A stretch of DNA of 64,000 nucleotides from Salarias fasciatus (GCF_902148845.1 NC_043760.1:16842994-16906993), one strand, 5' to 3'. Positions 26,105 to 37,797 are shown, counted from the first letter of the stretch. Made by a program: numbers and translations. The notes: a model not told the origin generated them from the sequence alone.

Positions 26105-26270
26105 AAAGAATGTTTTTGATCTATAGGAAGAAACCAGAGGAACTCACATACATGTGCATGGGAAGAACATGCAGTTAACTCCTAGAAAGGCCTGGCTAGT
26201 GTATGAAACCATTACTAGTTCTTACCATGACTTGAGATTTCTCACCACTGCACCAGTGTGCAAACTTTAA
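26105..26270 (-). repeat. Degenerate dispersed teleost repeat, minus orientation
   Basis: AGGAAGAAACCAGAGGAACT near 26126, GGGAAGAACATGCAGTTAAC near 26160 and CACCACTGCACCAGTGTGC near 26242-26260 are the reverse complement of the dispersed repeat's blocks, in the expected order. Confidence 0.55.
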
Positions 26271-27013
26271 AGTATTTGTGTGGAAGAGAGGTTTCTTGAA
26301 TCATGCTTCAGATCATTTTATCAAACACATCTAGTTTACCATGGGCGCCAAACCACCTGACATGTGGTTTCCATTGAACATAGGAATTATTCTCTTCTCC
26401 AGCAGAAAAGTGTATTTGGATTTTAAGCACTGAAAATGAAGCTCTAATAGTCTGGAACAGCAGCAAGGAAAGCCTGTTGTTGAGTGATGGTAGCTTTAAC
26501 TAAACCAAATAAGAGAAGATGGATCATGAAAATGTGTTTTTCCAGATCTCAGTATCTCAAAGTGTATTTCTTCACAATCACTAAATACCACACTTTTGAT
26601 TTTTTTTATACAGATTCTCTTTACTGACCGTTGTGACAACTTGGAGTTGAAACAGGTGTAACACAAAATATAGAAACAAATGCAATCTCGTGCTTTGGTT
26701 TATTTGAAATAAGAATACAATCTGACAAAAACAATATTACACATCCTAAATGCCTAACAGGATCAAATCTTCACTGAAAAGCTAAATATGTTCTGTAAAT
26801 AAATACAAAGCAGTATGGAGGGGCAGGGGGGCTCTGGCTTTGCGGTGGTTGTACACATGGAGTGTGACCTATTGTCAAAATCATGGGTACAAATTTGCTT
26901 CTATCAACCATCGGCTCTGAGCTTTGATATTTGTTTAAATACAGTGATTAACCTCATTGTAAAAAGGGAAGAAAAGAATACCGACAAACAGTCTCTAGTT
27001 TTGAAGAAAAGCC

Positions 27014-27019
27014 TTTATT
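27014..27019 (-). terminator. cryba2: cryba2 polyadenylation signal
   Basis: TTTATT on the plus strand reads AATAAA on the cryba2 strand, 225 nt after the stop codon. It is the first such signal after the stop and gives a short 3' UTR, as is usual for crystallin genes. Confidence 0.65.
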
Positions 27020-27243
27020 TCCTATTCCAAGAACATGCTTTAGCATGGTAGTAGAAGGTATTTAGATATCCATACATGCAGAGCCACAGAGTGCTAGAAA
27101 GAGTTTGCCCATCTACTGTTGTGTGACAGTGGTCTGTCCAGGGTTTTATCGTCAAGGAAGCAATCAGAAGGAGAGTTTGGTTTAGTTTTTTCGTTTAGAT
27201 TTTTTTTCCTTTTCAGGTCAGGTCAGGCAGGCAGAACGAAGGC

Positions 27244-29341
27244 TTAGTGCTGGATCCTACGGATGGACTGCACCTGGTTGGTGTGAGCCTGGGTGCTGAA
27301 CTCGTTGTAGTTTCTGTACTCGCCTTGGTGCCTGTCTCTCTCCAGGATGTACTGGTAGCCACGGTAACCAGGGAACTGATAGGCCACCCAGCTGCAGGGA
27401 AGAGAGGGAGGGGGCGGGGCGATGAGTCAAAATCAGATCAGGGGATTGGGCAAATTTACAGACACTTCAGCGGACGCCATATGTTTGTTTCAAACATGTT
27501 CAGTAAATTTAAAGAGAGAACATTGGTAATTTCATTTAGCCATTCTAACTCTTTAATAAACCTACAAAGACTCAACAAGCAGAGCAGGAATGAGGCTGGA
27601 GCTTCCAAAAAAAGGAAAACCAAAAGTGGTAAATGGAGACAAAAAGAGTGGAGAATGTGTGAAACTTACGCTCCTGAGTTGACTTTGATGGAGGGCACCT
27701 CCTTGCTGCACCAGCCCATGGCCTGTAGGGAGGGGTAGTCATCGCACATCTCAAACTTACGGCCCTGGAAGTCCTCACACTCGTACAGGGTCACCTTGCT
27801 GTCACTGTGGTTCTGCAGAGAAAGATACAAAAATCCTATGATGATGCTGTTGGTGTAGTAACATGCAATAAAGCACATTTTCACCTGCTGTGGAAGAATC
27901 AGCAAGGTTACAGTAAAAAAATCTAATCAGGTCTGATTGATTGTTTTCAATTGTCAAAGGAAATAACACGTTTGCAAAACAAAGCTCAAAGAATGAAATC
28001 TCCTAAACAAATTAAATTCAAGTAACAGAGTGTGAAAAGAGTTTTAAATACTTCATAACCACATGATTTTGACAACAATGGAATCAGTGGAATGGATTAG
28101 TGGAAATTTCACAGGATACATTCACAAGTAAAGGTGAAACAAAGGTAACACAAAAGCAGCATGGGACAAAGCTTGACCAGGAGAAAGATAAAATGTTTGT
28201 TTGAACGGGTGAGGTGACTCACAGCGCACTTGATGGGTCTGAAGGAAAGCATGTGCTCGGTTCTGTAGCTGCTGTTTCCGCTCCAGGCCTCATAGCGAGG
28301 ATAGTCTCCCTTCTCCAGGATAAACTGCTGTCCCTGGAACTCAGGGTACTCATAACCCACCCAGCTGAGGAAGACAAGCAGGGGGAGGAATGTTGTCAGG
28401 TGAGAATCAAATATAAATTATAGCATTCAAACAGCAATAAGTTTACACACCTGCCTCTGTGATGAACTGAAGACTAGATATTTCAACTGTAACAGCACTG
28501 AAGCGTCATTTTAGTTAAACAGAAGCCGAAATAATAGTTGTAAGTGAAACCAGCCAGCAGCTTCTTTTGTCACTGGGAGCACAAAGCAAACATTAAGCGC
28601 GTCTGCTCCTGCTTCCACCACCACTGCTATTACTGCCGCTGTCGCTGCTGCGCCCGGGCCCTCTTATCTGATCGCCAGTCAGTCAGCCATTCTGGCTCAC
28701 AGCCGCCAGCTGCACACAGCCAACTCATATCAGAAGAGGGTCACACTTGGCCGCGTGCACATACACACACAGAGCCACACACACACACATGCAAATGATG
28801 CATGCCACTTAGCAATGTAATAACGCTGCAGGTTGTTATTTATAGTTTTTGTGATGCTCTTTTTTATACTGGTTGTCTGGAGTCGGTGTCATTTGCTCTG
28901 ATCAGACTTTTTCAAGCAGATTATATTAAAATCTGAGCAGACTGAGGATGTTACCCATGGGACAATCAGCAGGCTTCAGCTCACAACATACAGCATGCTT
29001 TTACTCTAAAGATTTCAGAATCTCATAGGGTATGAACTTGGTAAAACTAATCAGGCAGAATTGTCCAGAAAAAAAATCCAAATAGGTGAAAATTTGTATG
29101 AATCCAAGGATTGAAGGTAATCAAAAACCGATGGACTAAACAGGAGCGGGTGATCCAGAGGGACCACAGCGGAGTCGACTTACGGTCCGTTCTCGACCTT
29201 GATGGAGCGGATCTTGTTGAAGCCCCTCTCCATGATGTTCTGGCACTCCAGCATGAACTCACAGCGCTTGCCCTGGAAGTTCTCCTCCTCCCAGACTGTG
29301 ATCTTGAACTGGCCCATCTGCTCCATCTGTTGAGTGTTCAT
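27244..29341 (-). CDS. cryba2: Beta-crystallin A2
   Basis: Four coding exons: 29184-29341, 28223-28364, 27670-27812 and 27244-27391. All borders are GT-AG and the exons join to 196 aa, against 197 in human CRYBA2. The product is a structural lens protein with two beta-gamma-crystallin domains that each hold two Greek-key motifs, and each coding exon encodes one motif. Motif 1 is in [20 protein letters not shown], motif 2 in [20 protein letters not shown], motif 3 in [17 protein letters not shown] and motif 4 in [19 protein letters not shown]. The N-terminal arm is short ([11 protein letters not shown]) and the protein ends SIRRIQH. A non-coding first exon (about 30227-30262) and an acceptor at 29373-29374 place 31 nt of 5' UTR in exon 2. 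The N-terminal sequence and the FEV neighbourhood separate it from CRYBA1 and CRYBA4. Teleosts often keep two cryba2 copies, and which one this is remains open. Confidence 0.96.
28541..28800. other. GC-rich block inside a cryba2 intron
   Basis: This intronic stretch is much richer in GC than its flanks. It contains a CTGCCGCTGTCGCTGCTGCG-type run, a CTTATCT (AGATAAG) GATA-like site near 28661 and a CAGCTG E-box near 28709. It could be an intronic enhancer, or simply a low-complexity CTG/CCG-rich patch. Nothing coding was supported. Confidence 0.3.
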
Positions 29342-30226
29342 GGCTGCTGCTTCTCCCTTGTGGGGTTACTCTCTGAAGAATGCGAGAAGGGCGTTTAGAT
29401 CCAATACGGAATCAAATCAAAATCTCCAAAAAAACAAACAAACAACAAGAAAACTTGTCTGTCCTTGAAATGACTTTAAAAAAGGAAAGGCAACTTATCA
29501 GGAATTAAACTACATTAAACGTGCATGATTAGGCAGTTAACTAGTTGTTCTCTGAACGATTTCACAAGTGTTTATTTTCACCCCGCCAAAAGAAATCCTG
29601 TAGAAACTGGGATGATAAGGTCAGTTCACCCTCTAAAGGTGTCAAAAAGCGTGAAGAATTCCACTCATTTGTCATTTTCTCATTTCCGCTGCAGATTTGT
29701 CTGTTTCCATACCCTGACATGAAAAAGCATCAGCCAACCCATTAACTGTACTGTGAACTATATTGTGACTGTAATATAGCAGTAAAACGGCAACAAAAAT
29801 CCTCAAGAAAAGCTTAAAAAACCCCACACTCTTTCTTCTCTGTGGAGCTTCTTGATGACAGACTTTTTTCCTTTTGAAATCTCATTTTATGTTTGAAATA
29901 GATTCATATCTCTCACTGGTTTAGGAGAAATGCTTGTGCAGAGTTTACATCTTAAACACAAGCACACCAATAAGGCATCATCTTGCCAGATTTATCCCTT
30001 AAAATCAATGTAAAATAATAATTCAGCAATTTTTTTTAAAGCAGAGTATTTCCCTGGCCTCTCTTTTTCTTGACCGCCCTATTCACAGAGCATCCACAGG
30101 CAGCCGATTTCCAAGATCAAGACCACCCTGGTGGCTGCCGAGGCCCACCCCAGTCCACAGAGCTGTGCTCCCCCCCCCGACTGCAGCTCCTCACAGCGAA
30201 ATCTGAGGCGGTGTTGGTATACTTAC

Positions 30227-30360
30227 AGATGGTACTGAGGTGGGACAGATCCAGTATAATCAATGTCGGGGAAGAGACCCTCGCCTGCGTTTTTATAGGG
30301 CCAGGCCCCCTGGACCCGAGCCACTCCATTTGCCCCGCAGCCTTGCACACTCAGCAGCTG
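30227..30360 (-). promoter_or_regulatory. cryba2: cryba2 core promoter and non-coding exon 1
   Basis: On the minus strand a TATAAAAA box lies at 30290-30297. A start about 28 bp further on (near 30262) gives a first exon of roughly 36 nt, ended by the donor ATCT|GTAAGT with the last exon base at 30227. Upstream of the TATA box, TGCTGA lies at 30351-30356 on the minus strand. That is a half MARE, the Maf-type element used by many lens crystallin promoters. The start and the Maf site are inferred from motif and spacing only. Confidence 0.7.
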
Positions 30361-32154
30361 AGCGGGCCGGCTGAAAGGGGGGCATTAGCCTGGCGCTTTG
30401 TGGAGGCTCCAGAGGACCATTGTGCTCAGAGCCCCAAACCGACTTAGTCATCAATATGGCAGCCACGGCCAGTGGCGACCTGACCCAGGACAATACAATG
30501 GTAACGCACTGACACAACAGTTTGATTGGTGTGGCAGGATAAAAGACACATTCTGGGAGCTGATCCCCTCTCCGTCGTTCTCTCTGTCTCTCACACACAC
30601 ATACACATAATAACTGCAGTAGGTAAACTGGATCCTTAACTACAGGGGGAGAAAAGGGTCCAGAGAGTCCAGAGGGTCCCTCTCAGACGGCACAAGGCCT
30701 GAAGTCAGCTTCATCAGGAAGATGTCTTCCTTTCTACGGCAGATCTGAAAAGCATCGATCTGATGATGGTGAAAAGCAGCAGAGAGACAGGAATCTGAAC
30801 CGGACTCTTCTGCACTGCCACAGTAGAATATGTAGTTTGAACATTACAAGTGTCATAAATTCACAGTTTGCATAGTCAGGTAGTATGATGTTTAAGTCAA
30901 ATAACCATAATGAAGAATTTCTGTGTAGCTCATTGATTATTTTTATAGTTACACTGGTAATACTAATGGAAAATGTTAAATGACATCGAAAAAGTATTGA
31001 ATTTATTTAGGGAAAAAATGCTTTGTTTAATTCATTTGTGGTGGATTCGACTGTAATGGCTGAATGGCAATAAAGATATCAACACAGAAACAAAAATATT
31101 AACCGTAAGTGTCTGACTGTTTACAGTTTACAGCTTACTTTTTGAAAGAGTCAGCTTTTAAGATTAATTCTATTTTCAATTACTCTTTTCAATTTTGGGC
31201 CTTATTATGTCGACATACAGGACTTAATCACATATATTTGTGTGTTTCCTCTGTTTTAACCTAAATATCAATGGTATGTGAATATCTGTCACAAAACCAA
31301 TGAGATTTAGAGACACAAAAGATGTGATGAAGGAACAGTTACAGTGAGAAGATCCCTGATTTGATTTTGGGCCTGTGGACACTCTGTTTGTTGTTGGTAT
31401 GTTCTCTCTGTCTGTAGGATTCTTGTTTTTCCTCTTATAGCAATAAGCGTGTGGAGGAAGTTAATTGGTGACTTTTAGTTGCATGTCAAAGTGTCGTGAT
31501 GGTGAATACTCCCTCTTTCAGCTCAATCAGCCCCCCTGCAAACAAAGTGGTATAGGAGATGAGCTGATGATCGCACTGGGATGATTTAACATCATGAATG
31601 CAAATCGTTCAACATTATGTTATTGTTATTTTATTTTTATCTGATTTCATGATCATGATATTGTTTCTTTGTCATTTTTGGAGAACAGAATCCCAGGCAA
31701 TGTGGTTCTCCTGAATAGGCTCCATTTGCACAGCTTACAGATTTACAGTTGGAAGAAAAAAAAATAATACAATCAAAGGTGCATAAATAAATAAGGAAAA
31801 TAGAGAAACTCACATTGCAATTCAAACATTTTTTGAAGATGTGCTTTTAAATGGACAAAGAGAACACAATGCTCATGGCAGGACTTTTTATGAATCAGTG
31901 AGGTATTTATCCTTCATCATTGGTGACATCTAGTGGCATTTATGGGTATTACATTAGTTTGGGGCCAATACAGACAGGTGAATCATTTTAATCGTGTGCA
32001 CGAGATTTAATATACCAATGTGGTGCATTTAAAGGGATCTGCTAGCAGCCAGTTATCAATAAATCCAGACGTAAAAAGGAAAAAAATCCTCCAGACAGTG
32101 TGAGCAGCCTGTCTTCACCCAACAAATATACAGTAAAAGATGCCATTTAGACAG

Positions 32155-32155
<1 letters not shown>

Positions 32156-32207
<52 letters not shown>
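32156..32207. repeat. (GT)n microsatellite
   Basis: An uninterrupted GT run of about 52 bp. A shorter GT run (32382-32402) lies 180 bp further on. Confidence 0.96.
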
Positions 32208-32208
<1 letters not shown>

Positions 32209-32988
32209 ATGTTCCACCTGTGCAGCATGTTTACCTGTATGAACAGCTTTCCCATTGTCTTCTGTTAACCCATTCATTGTCTGCCTCCCTGCGTGTGCAT
32301 TAGAGTGTGTTACCCTGCTTGCCCCCAGAGCAGGTGACGAGCAGGTGAAAGGAAAAGCTTGTATAGACACAGATGTTGTGTGAGTGTGTGTGTGTGTGTG
32401 TGTAAAAGGAAAAGGTACTAATATTACTCATGAGGACACAACTGTTGACACAGTGACGTGAGGGGGCCTGCCTCAACCTGACGGAAACCACTTCTTGGGA
32501 GTTTTTCAGCTTATCATTGTTAGATTTTCTGATCAGTGTGTCTGTACTAGTATCTGTACCTCTTAGTGTGTAAATCTGTTTATTATTTAATGTCGACTCG
32601 TCATTTAAGTCCCTGTTAGAAAAATCATGTAAAAGAGCATGTTTGAAGGGTAGACTTTAGATTATAATTGGGTTCTTGTGTTTCTCAAAGTGTGGGGCAG
32701 GCCTCCTGTGTGGACGAACAAGAATTTCATTGGCATTGGGGTGGAGGGGTTGCCAATCCTTTCAAACTTGAAAACTTTGCATTGTAAAATGGTTAGACGG
32801 TGGTATTATGGCTAGAGTTTGACCAACATTATTTATTCGGTACTTTACAGTAAGTCTGCATGAAATAACTGTATTAATGTCAAATCAATCACCTCTGCTT
32901 CTGTGCAGGCTTTGTCTACATCCCCAAACCAAAAGCTAAACACATTTGCTTGTGGAGAATCAGATTGACATCACCTCAACTATAGAAG

Positions 32989-32990
<2 letters not shown>

Positions 32991-33047
<57 letters not shown>
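32991..33047. repeat. (CA)n microsatellite
   Basis: An uninterrupted CA run of about 57 bp. Confidence 0.96.
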
Positions 33048-33049
<2 letters not shown>

Positions 33050-34181
33050 CTAATTTGACTGGTAAATACAGCTGGGTGCATTTGCATATGGAGGGGTCAG
33101 TGTCCTCCAGCAGAGCCAGCACATATGTTCCTTATCTCAATCTAAAATCAGTTTTTCCCCATCATGTTACCATTTTGCTCTAATGAGATGAAAAATCACA
33201 GCTCAAATGACCTCAATTTTAGCTTTAAACACTTGATATAAAAGATTATCCAGGCAGGATTTGCGTATCAAAAGCATTTTCTGATTAAAATGATGTATCA
33301 CAAGCTGAGCTGATTTATTGTGACGCCTGTGACTCCTAAATCCAGTCTCGTCTCGACAACTGTTATAATGCTATAATGGCAGGTAGAATTTATAACCATG
33401 ATAATATATTAGTCACCGGGAGTCTCCGTGCCTTTTGAGTGTCAGCTAGGACACAGCCACAGCCACTGACTGCTCAAATGTTCTTGTCACAAACTGGGAA
33501 AATGTTTTTTTACTTCCTCTTTTGCATTTACCCTTGCTGTGTGCTCCTACCCTGGACTGGTTGCATCATCATTCAAATCAGAAAGCCAAATGTTGAAAAT
33601 AGTTCAGCACATATACTGAAGCAATCCTAATAAAAGATCACACAGTTTAAGATTATTTTAAAGGATTGGATTAAATTAACTGGTTCCTTTCATCTGAGGT
33701 TCAAAGTCATCAAATTTACACACTGTGTGTGTGTGTTGTGCTGTAGCTATGGGGAAGGAAGTCAGCAACCTGTCCAGTCCGGTAAGAAATGACAGACTGA
33801 ATTGTAAACACAACCGCAGCTGGAGCGCTTGAAATAAATAAAAATCAAAGATCTTGGATATACATGAACTCACTGATGCCAACTAATGCACCAAACAGGC
33901 ACCATGTCAACTTGCTGCTCTGCATGTTAAAGATTTAGAAAAAAAAAAAAGAAGAAACACCCCAAATTGCTTGATGTCAAGTCTGACATTTCTTTCCATC
34001 TGTTCCAATTTCTAATGATTTATGTCAACTGAGGTTCAGATTTTTAGATTTATCCCGTTTATCCCAGCTAACATAAGAGAAATGTAGGATATACTCTGCC
34101 AGTTTGTTAAATGTATTACACAAAAGAAGAAATTTGAGAAATTCAGTTTGTTTTCAGGGAATCTTCATAATATCAAACAGC

Positions 34182-34215
34182 AAATTTCAACTGGATTTAA
34201 ATTTCAACTGGATTT
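34182..34215. repeat. 17-bp tandem duplication
   Basis: The unit AAATTTCAACTGGATTT occurs twice head to tail without mismatch. Confidence 0.9.
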
Positions 34216-34520
34216 AAATATAAAAAAGAACTGGCTTCATCAAAAAAAAGAGAGAAGTGTCTCAAACTGTTGTAGTTTATGTAAGTTCTTTCACCTGTAT
34301 CATGATGCATTTATAGATTTAAAATGTCGAAACAATAAGAAGTCGTTGCACTGTAACTTCTTCATATGTGGAGCTGAAGCACGCAGCATTTTTAATGTTA
34401 TGTGTATTTGGCTCAGCGACTTATGCTTGTTTTTAAATATGTGTGAGTTTGAATTATTTGAATAGTTAACAAATGTACCTGGACACACACATATGCACGC
34501 ATGCACACATACAGACATGG

Positions 34521-34521
<1 letters not shown>

Positions 34522-34554
<33 letters not shown>
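34522..34554. repeat. (CA)n microsatellite
   Basis: A CA run of about 33 bp, followed by CG-interrupted units. Confidence 0.93.
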
Positions 34555-34558
<4 letters not shown>

Positions 34559-34755
34559 GCAGACTGCCCTGAATAAACGGCCTCCTTCAGGTGGAACGTT
34601 ACCTTGGAGAATAATCCAGGTAAGGGTGATGTGAGCAGGACATCTGCTCGCTCTGCCTCCACTCGTTCTCGCTGTTCTCTGGCCCCAAAGCAGCAGGCTT
34701 CACATACAGGATCATCGACTGAAGTAAAGTAAATGGTGAAGTTTACATAGTCACT

Positions 34756-34806
34756 TTTTGTCACTTTTAATATTTTGTCACTTTTAATATTTTGTCACTT
34801 TTAATA
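34756..34806. repeat. Three-copy 17-bp minisatellite
   Basis: The unit TTTTGTCACTTTTAATA is repeated three times exactly (34756-34772, 34773-34789, 34790-34806). Confidence 0.92.
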
Positions 34807-35022
34807 TGCGTTGACAGACACAAACAAATAAAAACTGGTAGTTAGTTTTAGGGAAAATGTGTTACGTTTCTGAGCGTTTCACATTTAGCTTCTGCCAACA
34901 GTACGTCAGGTAACAAAGGCGAAAGAGAAGCCTGATGGGAAGGGGAAACAGGCCTTGAGCATTTGCATGACTCCTGATAATCAGTAACTGTCAGAGAAAA
35001 CAGCACACAGCCGACAGGTAGT

Positions 35023-35060
35023 ACACACACACACACACACACACACACAACACACACACC
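35023..35060. repeat. (CA)n microsatellite with one interruption
   Basis: A CA run of about 38 bp, broken once by CAACAC near 35049. Confidence 0.9.
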
Positions 35061-37302
35061 GAGGGGAACATGCACAGCCTCTGGCCACTCGCTCCACTCC
35101 ACCATTCACAGATTGCACTAAAACAGTTTGGCAGACGCAGAAAATGTAATCATGTTGCTGCTGCACAGATGCAGAGTGTGTTCTGATGGTGCTGATGAGC
35201 AGCGGCCCTGCAGAGCAGAGTTTAAAGGGTCAGTCAGCACCGAGGCTGCAGGATCCTTGAAACAGGAGAACGCCGTCATTTCACTACATCAAGTCCTTTT
35301 AGTCAGACTTTATGAAATATGAAAAACTTAGTTGTCATCGCTCCGTCAAAATGTAAGTGAGAAGGGTGATGGAGGGTGGACTGGAGAGAGACGTTGTAGT
35401 TTTATGATCATGCTGGGAAACAAGTGACAGCAATAAATAAGTTCCCCAGGTTCACCCTCTTTATGGAAGGTGACCAAATCACTATATCACCATCAAAGTG
35501 TTTCAAAAATAAGTTTCATCAGCTTCAATCAGAAACTGATGGTCATCGTGAAATGTTCATCTTATCAACTCAGCAGGTGTGTGAGCCTCCATGTTGAATC
35601 CTATAAGCAAATTATCTGTAAGCCGACGCTGCAGGGGCGGGTGGAGCAACAGCAGGACCAGTTGGAATAGTCATTCTGAAAGGAAACAAGGTAACCAGGA
35701 TACTGGGGAGTGTGAGCTTTCCCTTCCTCTGCCTTTAAACAAATATTGACTGGAGATTCAAGCTGAGGCAAATAGGCTCTCAGGTAAAGAATGACATGTG
35801 GGACAGGTTCTGAGATGGGTGTCGCTCATTAGGTAATGATACACATTCTGTTGTATTTTAGGATAGTAAAAGATGGATGGTGTTTAAGCAGAAGGAAAAA
35901 AACACTGATCATTGACTGAGAGGACCAACAGCTGAAAACGTTTCAGTTTAAGTAGTAGTTGAAAAGGTGGAACTATAGTTCAACAGTATATTCAAGGTTG
36001 AACTTTTCCAACGCTAACACAATGACAGAGAGGAACCAAGTAAAATTGCTTTTAATTGCAGGTTACTGCAGGTTGCCACATTTAATGCAACATGCCCCAT
36101 GTCTGTTTTCTGTTAGCAGATCTATTGATGTGGGGATGTATTGTGCATTTTATTGCTCATGCTTGGGAAGACTGTCAATTCAGCTTCAAACATTTTATTA
36201 AGTTTATTTTCAAGGAAAGAGAATTGGAATCAAAACCTTCAGTATCAAAGCAATGAAAGACTTGCCTCTGAAAAAACACAAAACAAAATAAACAGAAGAT
36301 GTTTGAAATGAAGGGACGATTATGACCTAAAGTGGAAGAAAACGGTGAATGGTGAAGTTGCGTGTTGGTTGAATAACAGCACCAGAGCATCTGAAAAGAC
36401 AGGTGGCTGCTATCAGATGTCTGGTGTGCATGTGGCTGATGTTTAGTTAATGATTAACACGTCCCTCCATTAAGCCCATCTTTCAGCTCTCTGCTGCTCG
36501 CCTACGGACTCGCTCTGTGACGTAGGAGATGGAGCAGTGATGAACAGGCTCCATAGTGGAAAGTACATTCTGTCATCGCCAGTGGGCCAACAGGAAAATG
36601 ATTACCACAAAAAAAAAAGAAGCCCCAAAGTGAGGTTCTGTTCACAGATTGCCATCCCTGTCATAGAAATGTTTTTTTCACAATGTAAAATATCCCCTGG
36701 GGCAAGGAAGACGAGTATAACCACTCTCTAACAGAAAATAAACAGTGAATGGCTTCCACTTTGGCTTTTTCCCCCTTTGTCACTGAAAGGCTTGCTAATG
36801 CTTCTGCAGAGTGGCCATCTCTTTCTCACTGTAACTGCTGGCCCGGTCAGACAGGTGTGTCTGTTTCAAGCCAGGTGGTTTGTTTTTTTGTTTTTTTTTT
36901 CATGCACACATGAATTGATGTGAGGCTGAGCTTGCTTAACGTTTTTCAGAAGAGTCAACAAAACTTGTTTGATTTATCCTGCAGCTTATTGTCCACAGAC
37001 CTCTGATAACATCGCTGTGAGCTCACCAGCTTTCAGACAACTGCCACCTGTATGCAAATCCAGTGAATTCACAACACACCGATAGACTACTTTAGTTACT
37101 CAAACTGATGCTTTAATAAGATAGTTGCCAGTGCCCAAGACATTTCTGAAGCAGCAAACTTGTGTTGTGGTGTAATTACAACATCTGGCCTCGATTAACT
37201 GATGACACTTCCCATTATTTACAACGTTCAGGCATTTGGATGGAGTCTCGGAGTTGCTGCCAGTGGGATCAACGTGCGTCTTTCCCCAGTTGCCAACCCG
37301 TA

Positions 37303-37373
37303 CCTGCGTAACGCGAGCCGAACGAACAAAACTTCATCTTCAGGTATTGTACGTGAGGCTCAACGTGAAGCAA
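37303..37373 (-). ncRNA. mir375: mir-375 precursor hairpin
   Basis: On the minus strand the 3' arm carries the 22-nt mature miR-375 at 37309-37330: it starts TTTGTTCGTTCGG and ends CTCGCGTTA, the ending I recall for zebrafish miR-375 (mammals end GTGA). The 5' arm (about 37341-37373, containing ACGTTGAGCCTCACGTAC) pairs with it. GAGCC pairs with GGCTC, and on the loop side A-T, C-G, G-C, A-T, C-G, A-T and A-T pairs follow with two small internal mismatches. On the base side, pairing resumes after a single bulged T. The loop is about 11 nt. miR-375 is an endocrine microRNA (pancreatic islet, pituitary) that limits secretion and shapes islet-cell numbers. Its place next to cryba2 and on the same strand matches the human CRYBA2-MIR375 arrangement. 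No protein-coding frame covers it. Confidence 0.97.
37309..37330 (-). ncRNA. mir375: Mature miR-375 (3p strand)
   Basis: The seed is TTGTTCG (bases 2-8 of the mature strand). The whole 22-nt sequence agrees with the known vertebrate miR-375 apart from the teleost-type 3' end. It lies on the 3' arm of the hairpin, as in other vertebrates. Confidence 0.96.
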
Positions 37374-37436
37374 ATACGGACAATGGAAAGAAAGAAAGAA
37401 AAAAAAAGTCACAAAGCTCAGGGCGAGCCGATGGTC

Positions 37437-37469
37437 CAGATGTGTGCGCGCGCTGCCTCGCAACAGCTG
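37437..37469. promoter_or_regulatory. mir375: E-boxes between mir-375 TATA box and hairpin
   Basis: CAGATG lies at 37437-37442 and CAGCTG at 37464-37469, both within the inferred primary transcript and 70-130 bp upstream of the hairpin. Neurogenic/endocrine bHLH factors such as NeuroD1 bind such E-boxes and are linked to islet expression of miR-375. Direct use of these two sites is inference. Confidence 0.4.
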
Positions 37470-37693
37470 GACTCTCTCGCTGTGTCAACCTTTGGAGGAA
37501 AGAGTTGGAAAAGTTAGAGCTTCAAGCAATGGTAACTTCTTGCAGGAGTGAAATATCTGGGATGGAATGAAATGAGTGAAAAAAAAAAGAAAAGAAACAA
37601 ACTTCAGGCCTACCTGTGGAAGGAGCAAAGTTATGGGAACGTGCGCAACCTTATCGCGATCCTCAGTGTGTGGCTTTTGTGACAGGTATACAC

Positions 37694-37698
37694 CTTTT

Positions 37699-37701
<3 letters not shown>
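37694..37701 (-). promoter_or_regulatory. mir375: TATA box of the mir-375 primary transcript
   Basis: The minus strand reads GGTATAAAAGG, a near-ideal TATA box. It lies about 320 bp upstream of the precursor, so transcription should start near 37665-37670. Its position beside the miRNA and in a CpG-richer block makes it the natural promoter. The (AG)n tract at 37703-37790 touches it from upstream. Confidence 0.7.

Positions 37702-37702
<1 letters not shown>

Positions 37703-37790
<88 letters not shown>
37703..37790. repeat. (CT)n / (AG)n microsatellite abutting the mir-375 TATA box
   Basis: An 88-bp uninterrupted CT run. On the mir-375 strand it reads (AG)44 and ends immediately before GGTATAAAAGG. 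Confidence 0.97.

Positions 37791-37797
<7 letters not shown>

Larger units (their letters stand above)
21400..26990. other. Intergenic region between fev and cryba2
   Basis: No host coding exon could be supported. This stretch has the densest collection of old repeats in the window: a tRNA-promoter-like repeat at 23055-23225, a dispersed repeat at 25560-25765, a Tc1-like transposase scrap at 25815-25866 and an inverted dispersed-repeat copy at 26105-26270. The remainder is AT-rich. Enhancers of fev may lie here, but I see no decisive pattern. Confidence 0.6.
30360..37290. other. Intergenic region between cryba2 and mir-375
   Basis: No coding exon was found. It holds several GT/CA microsatellites (32156-32207, 32382-32402, 32991-33047, 34522-34554, 35023-35060), two short tandem duplications (34182-34215 and 34756-34806) and a CTAGTGG-type motif near 31930. 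The rest is AT-rich single-copy-looking DNA. Confidence 0.6.
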
